A program made the translations under genes and the position numbers. The notes beneath the pieces are model-generated. The model did not search any database and was not told the DNA's origin. It saw only the letters and a list, made by a program, of their open reading frames with translations. A DNA stretch of 10,868 bases. Origin: Pyrodictiaceae archaeon. GTDB lineage: Archaea; Thermoproteota; Thermoprotei_A; Sulfolobales; Pyrodictiaceae. Of this stretch, positions 7,201 through 10,868 are shown piece after piece. Location of the stretch: contig JALTYD010000190.1 of the NCBI GenBank assembly GCA_027046525.1, forward strand, positions 1-10,868, read 5' to 3'. Every line of letters starts with the position of its first letter. Position 1 is the stretch's first letter.

Positions 7201-8444
7201 TGGTGTGCATTGTTTACTGTTGCTGCGAGAGGATCGTAGAATTGCCATGGCGTTCCTCCTAGACTCATACTTATTATATCAGCTCCTTGTTCTATCGCCC
7301 ACTCTATTCCAGATATTATCCACGAATAGTAGCCCCAGCCCTGATTGCTTAGTACTTTACCAACAATTAGTTGTGCTCCTGGAGCAACTCCTTGTACAAA
7401 CGGTAGATAACCACCAGTACCAGCAGCTATTCCTGCTACATGTGTTCCATGACCATGTCCATCGTCTACAGGCTCGTCTGGCACTCCATCAAAATCATAA
7501 TCTACGAAACTCTTAGTTGCAACTATCTTAGATTGACCTCCTACGAAGAAGTCTGGATGACTAGGATCTATTCCAGTATCAAGTATTGCTATTCTTACTC
7601 CACTACCATTATATCCAAGATTCCATAGATAGGGTGCACCAATGTAGGGGACGCTTCTGAAAGTCTCTGCTTCGATAGGCTGTCCAGGCTGTGATCTAGA
7701 TTCAATTTGTGGCTTTACTATTAAGTCTAGCATTACTCTTTCTACGAGTGGCGATGTTGCTAGTTCTTCAAATACTTGTGGGAGTTTATTAAATGGTACT
7801 CTAAGTACTAGCGAGTTTATTATTTCTAGCTTGTATACAGATGTACTTATTGTTTCAGGTAGAAGTTCTCTTAGTTGTTCAGGATCTGTAGCTACTACTA
7901 GTGGTTTCTTTAGTTCAACGATAAGAGGGAATTCTTTGATACCTAGTTCTAGCTGGTACTGTTTTAGTACCTCTAGGTTGAAGATTTCAGGACTAAATTT
8001 AGTTACATTTACACCCTTAGGGACGACGAGCAATTCTCCTTTTTTCGTCGTAAATACAGTATAGCCTTTTTTGTACTTATTAGTTAGGAGAGCTACTTTT
8101 GTTTCGTTAGTATAAGGTTTCTTGAATAATACAACGAGATCTCCTGTTACTAGTGTCAGTGTATATGTTTCTTTTTCGTCGAGTTTTAGAGATGATATAT
8201 CTAAGTTCTCTGGTACTGGTTTTACTACTCCAGTAGCTAAGTTACTAGTAGCTAGTAGTGGGGCTTGAGCATTGGAGCTCGAAGGAGATTGTACAAGTCT
8301 AGTAGCTTGTTGTATGTTATCTACTACGTAGTTACTTGGTACATATTCAGTCTTTGCATTATAGGCAGCTATTAGTGGAGAGATGCTTTGGAGAAGTACT
8401 ATTGTTGTAATTAGTACTGCTATTAGGAATACAATCTTCTTCAT
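4275..8444 (-). CDS. Large secreted subtilisin-like serine protease (S8 family, pyrolysin/STABLE-like)
   Basis: An exported hyperthermophile-type subtilase of 1389 residues. Order: signal peptide (1-27, KK then a hydrophobic core ending SPLIAA); propeptide (about 30-250) with a TLTLVTGD motif at 95-102; catalytic domain (about 265-575); then about 800 residues without a familiar enzyme domain. The triad is Asp289 (AILDTGI), His332 (HGHGTHVAG) and Ser506 (SGTSMAAPH), with oxyanion Asn426 (SAGNEGP). DYDFDG at 315-320 resembles a calcium loop. The segment around 580-690 looks Ig-like, as does the last part (about 1270-1389). The protein has about 20 N-glycosylation sequons and only two cysteines (624, 660), and ends without a membrane anchor. 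ATG at 8442-8444 follows GGTGAT (8453-8458) by 8 bases. Size and plan recall pyrolysin and the Staphylothermus surface-layer protease; that exact relationship is inferred. Confidence 0.93.
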   Translation of the reverse strand: MKKIVFLIAVLITTIVLLQSISPLIAAYNAKTEYVPSNYVVDNIQQATRLVQSPSSSNAQAPLLATSNLATGVVKPVPENLDISSLKLDEKETYTLTLVTGDLVVLFKKPYTNETKVALLTNKYKKGYTVFTTKKGELLVVPKGVNVTKFSPEIFNLEVLKQYQLELGIKEFPLIVELKKPLVVATDPEQLRELLPETISTSVYKLEIINSLVLRVPFNKLPQVFEELATSPLVERVMLDLIVKPQIESRSQPGQPIEAETFRSVPYIGAPYLWNLGYNGSGVRIAILDTGIDPSHPDFFVGGQSKIVATKSFVDYDFDGVPDEPVDDGHGHGTHVAGIAAGTGGYLPFVQGVAPGAQLIVGKVLSNQGWGYYSWIISGIEWAIEQGADIISMSLGGTPWQFYDPLAATVNNAHQQGVLVVVSAGNEGPAEFTVSTPGVAEGALTVGAHYIEADDIIYFSSRGPTPNGTLKPDVTAPGVYITAARANNTYMGLPASQYHVIASGTSMAAPHVSGFAALLLEMLNDTGILSQAQSMLGAKKSEILKSLIVSTATDRWGYPWGYGAGLINATTVFDLFTSQSLIIINPARGELALDKNKTTIFFFNPWNKTFSLNITPVLIPGVLCTGPPLPGAVNVPPNVVVPPLGVANITLKVNITALNCTAPAYALYLFFTDNITGRLVGKALYGINTWRPLNYQPQVYVTLQITYNGVPVYAEVFSETYLDLPSFTQWYHPVYSAGNGTLVIGPLFSNSAYLLPVTVYIPDPSTYGINADAVWATLFLGVVTPSTPSNMIVTVDLATYPSTNLLIQDGMVSSLFLYSRNMLRIGAYNLLNTDTIFVGPFTGPSTVHVILANTTVAPPSTLLGSDVSAYFIDTGIDSKMQPVGVVVDPLTPIFYAPYPVYSVQRWYPELPPPVVDLTFQYTNQTVQHVHSVITRFPVTSISYTLYGSVNTYYVSSPPIMGYTGTITTHLVDLNDPFWGGFGVEWAIIPESDNMLYIYAEDWMGTWMPDGSLVLAPLRAPRGATTWAALYAYPGLDPYNYTGGFIHAHMLRTTLTGYFYLFPYTPYPLTTLTAIFNNEYYVTTYSWEPFLYIDNVFYGHGAVPGNKPSMKTILGLDLSLFSNILSFYYKKAQMNVTIFVNATYDTLPFASFSYIGYFYGHGIRDVLPLAGYDYFYNMIPPGQTAIFAVIFNEPTWGVLDNTTVELYLVSEDGTLIPIPILAWDYFLWLPMAYVAIDTSTLAPGSYGLLARGTYINTVLPGTASFEMLIDPLIRVAIPAGFTPDVVFNIRVTDPEGRQIVDISSGQTLEINIGYDFSDFLNYTSAYVEIKLFKDTTPVTTLSAPLTQPTGTYRGTIMVPWAEGTYTLVVRIVVVGVGEIISTVGTSTLPA

Positions 8445-8621
8445 AGGAGTTAATCACCTAGTTATTATACAGTGTAGCTAGACTGGGTTTTCTACGGTAT
8501 AAACACTCTCATTATTCTATAAAAATGTTTAGCCTAGACATAGCAGGGTATGTATCGTAATACGTATTCTGTGTAGTAATAGCAGTGTTTGTATTTATGG
8601 GAATAGATAGGTTGTTATTTA
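8445..8621. promoter_or_regulatory. Intergenic region with the S8 protease promoter
   Basis: These 177 bases separate the two long minus-strand genes. Reading toward the protease there are two TATA candidates: TTTATA at 8498-8503, fitting a leader of about 30 bases that contains the GGTGAT site, and TTTTTATAG at 8517-8525, preceded by an A-rich AAAC that could be a BRE. The five T residues of the second one could also help end the upstream membrane-protein transcript. A perfect 10-base palindrome, AATACGTATT, lies at 8559-8568, about 40 bases upstream of the second TATA candidate. I see no open frame of note here. The protease therefore probably has its own promoter instead of depending on read-through. 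Confidence 0.45.
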
Positions 8622-10463
8622 TTATTCCTTTATTGGTGCTACTCTCTCAGGGCTTATTGCGAAGAAGATGAAGTATATCCATGTAAGTATTGGTACTAGT
8701 ATGGCTAAAAGTATAGTTATTCTTCTATTCTTGCTAGTTCTTAGTATATCTACTAGTAGTAGTGGAAATGGTGCATTTATGTATAGTCTAAGTAGATGTT
8801 TTGTCTGTGGAAGTAGTAATCCTAGAAATGCTGGAAGTGTTAGAGTAGTTATCCAGGGGGTTAATTTCGGAGAATCTTCTACATTTAATCTCCTAGGATA
8901 TAGTAGGTATAATAGTAGAGTTATAGATGATAGAAGATAGTATTCTGGCCTCATACCAGTACCCCACATGAATATCTTTATACTCCATAGTAGGGGTGTT
9001 TCACTTGCAACTAGCGAGTATGCTACATTAATAACTCCAGAGGATTTAGCTATTAGTGCTATAACTGTGTGAGAGATCCAGCCAGGTACTAGAGAGTATA
9101 GTAGGAGTTTTAGTTTTGGATGTTTTTCCAGCTTATTAAGACTCTCTGCACTCTGTACCTTGAATAGTAGGAGGATAATTGATACTGTTATATATGCAAG
9201 AGTCCATGGATGCCATAGTCCTATGATTGTAGATATGGAGATTAGTTTTACTAGTGGTATTTTGTTGCTCTCTAGGCTCCTGTATATCAGTTTTACGAAG
9301 TAGAGAGCTAGTGGTAGTATGAGGAGGTTAGTTTGTAGACCAGCATATACAAAGTATGGTGCCCAGTATGTTATAGCGAGAGTTGCAGCTATTGTTTTCC
9401 AGGGAAACGTACTATCGTGGATTGTATCGTTGTACATATAGAATACTGATAGAGCTAGTAGTGATAAGCCTATGAGTGGTACGATAGTGTCGAAGTATAT
9501 TATGGGGTCTACTTTGAGTAGTAAGATAGGTGAATGGACTACTAGTATGTAGAGTGGTCTCTGGGAGCTAAATAACACGTCGTAGTTCTTCTGGTGAAGT
9601 AGACTGAGCCATTTGATATTGAATACAGTATCTAGTGATATTATTTTGTTGAATCCATGTACTATGTGTGGTACTAGTATAGATAGTGCAGCTAGTAGTA
9701 GTGGTACTAGTGTAGATAGGAGATAAAGCTTTACAGTTCTTCTCGTACTTGTAGTATGGGTTGTAGATATACTAGAAGAAGAGGATCTTCTAGGAGTACT
9801 TGGAAGTTTATCTGTTTGAGTAGTTGTTACAATATAAGCTACTAAAGAAGCTAGGCCCACCGATATACTGATTATAGTAGATGAGAGCCATGGAGACCAT
9901 GCTATCCAGCCATATTTTTGATTCATAGTAAACGAGTATCTCAAGATTATGCCTGTAGATATTGAGGCTAGAAGTACTACGAGGAAAGATAGTTGAAGAT
10001 GATGTCTTTTCCACGATAGATATGATGATGCTAGGAAGAGAGCTATTGCTATGAATACTTGGTTAAATAGACCTAGGAGAGCCGATAGTAGTAAGATAAT
10101 GAGTAAAGCCCATCTCTGCTGTGTTATTACTATCCAGAAGCCCCAGAGTATAGTGTAGAGTAGTAGGTATACTGAATCTGTACTAGGTAGCCCAGCTGGT
10201 AGAGTCGGCCTACCAGGAGATACTGGAGCATATTGTAATCCTATCACTAGTAGTGATAGATACATAGTAGCTATGAGTAGGATATTATCTACTAGTCTTA
10301 CAGCACTATTTTTAAGATTTAGCCGTGGTAGTGGTAGAGTATCTAGTTTTTCTAGAAACTGTCTATAACCTTGTTCTAGTTCTGTCCATCTTGTCTCCTT
10401 CCCGCTATATCGTGTATGTAGAGCTTCGTAGAGTAGTAGAGCTACTACGCCGCCTACTAGCAT
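8622..10463 (-). CDS. Polytopic membrane protein, possibly GT-C-glycosyltransferase-like (conservative start)
   Basis: From the first ATG (10461-10463) the frame encodes 613 residues with about 13-15 hydrophobic helices, for example near 1-13, 58-78, 97-114, 118-148, 158-175, 192-213, 245-265, 323-345, 357-392, 405-435, 455-472, 508-523, 540-551 and 582-602. A soluble Ser/Thr-rich loop (about 216-243, with five serines in a row at 227-231) divides an N-terminal from a C-terminal half. The second half opens with a helix, then an extracytoplasmic-looking stretch with Asp278 and SSQRPLYILVVHSP (299-312) before the next helices. This recalls the first loop of GT-C glycosyltransferases but lacks a diagnostic signature, so function is unassigned. 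The ATG is almost certainly internal: the same frame continues upstream with another hydrophobic helix (see 10464-10646). It is in tandem with the protease, 177 bases apart. Confidence 0.75.
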   Translation of the reverse strand: MLVGGVVALLLYEALHTRYSGKETRWTELEQGYRQFLEKLDTLPLPRLNLKNSAVRLVDNILLIATMYLSLLVIGLQYAPVSPGRPTLPAGLPSTDSVYLLLYTILWGFWIVITQQRWALLIILLLSALLGLFNQVFIAIALFLASSYLSWKRHHLQLSFLVVLLASISTGIILRYSFTMNQKYGWIAWSPWLSSTIISISVGLASLVAYIVTTTQTDKLPSTPRRSSSSSISTTHTTSTRRTVKLYLLSTLVPLLLAALSILVPHIVHGFNKIISLDTVFNIKWLSLLHQKNYDVLFSSQRPLYILVVHSPILLLKVDPIIYFDTIVPLIGLSLLALSVFYMYNDTIHDSTFPWKTIAATLAITYWAPYFVYAGLQTNLLILPLALYFVKLIYRSLESNKIPLVKLISISTIIGLWHPWTLAYITVSIILLLFKVQSAESLNKLEKHPKLKLLLYSLVPGWISHTVIALIAKSSGVINVAYSLVASETPLLWSIKIFMWGTGMRPEYYLLSSITLLLYLLYPRRLNVEDSPKLTPWITTLTLPAFLGLLLPQTKHLLRLYINAPFPLLLVDILRTSKNRRITILLAILVPILTWIYFIFFAISPERVAPIKE

Positions 10464-10646
10464 GTAATAGGAATATTCAGCTAGTTTATTTGCTTGTTCT
10501 TCTCTCCCAAATGCTAGATTTACTGCTGCTAATACTAGCGTAATTATAAAACCTATTATTAGTCCATAGCCAGTATTCTCTAGAAATTCTAGTAATCTAA
10601 AGAGTTGGGTTTGTTTTCTATTATCACTAGCTTCTTCGTGGCTCAG
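10464..10646 (-). other. In-frame N-terminal extension of the membrane protein, lacking a normal start codon
   Basis: The membrane-protein frame is open upstream of its first ATG for 62 codons, to a TAA at 10650-10652. The added sequence is protein-like: a polar start with RKQTQLFRLLEFLENT, a clean hydrophobic helix GLIIGFIITLVLAAVNLAF, then a charged linker running into the helix that begins at the ATG. It contains no ATG, GTG or TTG. CTG at 10644-10646 is the only near-start, 10 bases after GAGGGGG (10657-10663). It would give 674 residues. An ATG at 10654-10656 lies in another frame and stops after nine codons; skipping one base would join it to this frame. Either CTG initiation, a +1 frameshift or a one-base sequence error is implied. 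Confidence 0.6.
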
Positions 10647-10656
10647 GCTTTATCAT

Positions 10657-10868
10657 CCCCCTCAATGAATATCCTCGAACCTTATATGATATGTAGTACT
10701 TGGGTATTAATAGTAGTATTATAGAGATATAGACATTACCACTAGAATCTATTTAGCTACTAGTATTATTGTTATTGCTGTCTGTTGATAAGTCTTATAA
10801 TCTATTCTCTCTTGCATAGTTAATTAATTACAAGTAGAATTTTAGACATTTTAATATTACATACTATA
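10657..10868. promoter_or_regulatory. AT-rich non-coding right end with the membrane-protein promoter
   Basis: No convincing open frame is present on either strand. On the minus strand, ATATAA at 10682-10687 is centred about 28 bases before the ATG at 10656, the usual spacing for a leaderless crenarchaeal gene. It also lies upstream of the GAGGGGG element at 10657-10663. On the plus strand, CTTATAAT at 10793-10800 could be the TATA box of a gene starting near or beyond the window end. A perfect palindrome, TAATTAATTA, occupies 10821-10830 but is low-complexity A/T sequence. Confidence 0.4.

Noticed and set aside
8668..8940. 90-codon plus-strand frame opposite the membrane-protein gene (also 10325-10543)
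   Set aside because: Antisense of a long hydrophobic gene; such genes routinely give open complementary frames.
10749..10817. 22-codon minus-strand frame beginning MQERIDYKTY
   Set aside because: Very short, no ribosome-binding site, and not recognisable; chance is sufficient.
10821..10830. TAATTAATTA palindrome as a possible operator or origin element
   Set aside because: Pure A/T sequence in an AT-rich spacer; a palindrome of this kind is expected by chance and has no repeats around it.

Overview
The window looks like a piece of a hyperthermophilic crenarchaeal (Thermoproteota) chromosome, most likely Desulfurococcales-like. Four things point that way. The nicotinamide-nucleotide adenylyltransferase, the NAD-kinase-like protein (COG3199 type) and the AlaX-type editing protein are of archaeal type. 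Ribosome-binding sites are of the GGTG/GGTGAT kind. Codon choice leans heavily on AGA/AGG, ATA, CTA and AGT. The very large secreted subtilisin resembles pyrolysin and the Staphylothermus surface protease. GC is about 40% by eye (24 of the first 60 bases). The species cannot be named from the sequence alone.

Layout. Positions 2-238 (+) hold the 3' end of an unrecognised gene whose tail overlaps, tail to tail, the end of nadM (212-772, -). A 49-bp divergent spacer separates nadM from a predicted ATP/polyphosphate NAD-kinase-like gene (822-1967, +). An intramembrane M50 metalloprotease (1986-2594, +) follows it closely, then an alanyl-tRNA editing protein (2665-3399, +). A crotonase-family gene (3404-4171, -) converges on the latter with four bases between the stop codons. 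Then come two long minus-strand genes: a 1389-residue secreted subtilisin-like protease (4275-8444) and a polytopic membrane protein (8622 to at least 10463, probably to about 10650). The last 212 bases (10657-10868) are AT-rich and non-coding as far as I can see.

How the genes fit together. NadM makes NAD from NMN and ATP, and the divergently transcribed COG3199 protein is predicted to phosphorylate NAD to NADP, so 212-1967 reads as a small NAD(P) supply locus. The M50 protease and the AlaX editing protein lie downstream on the same strand; a functional link is not evident. The right half is surface-oriented: an exported, heavily sequon-decorated protease beside a large membrane protein with a weak GT-C-glycosyltransferase-like layout.

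I see no RNA gene, CRISPR array, insertion sequence or origin. I found no clearly new multi-gene system. The most informative anomalies are the missing conventional start of the membrane protein, with its real first helix lying upstream of the first ATG, the altered active-site positions in the crotonase and AlaX proteins, and the uncharacterised C-terminal two thirds of the protease.
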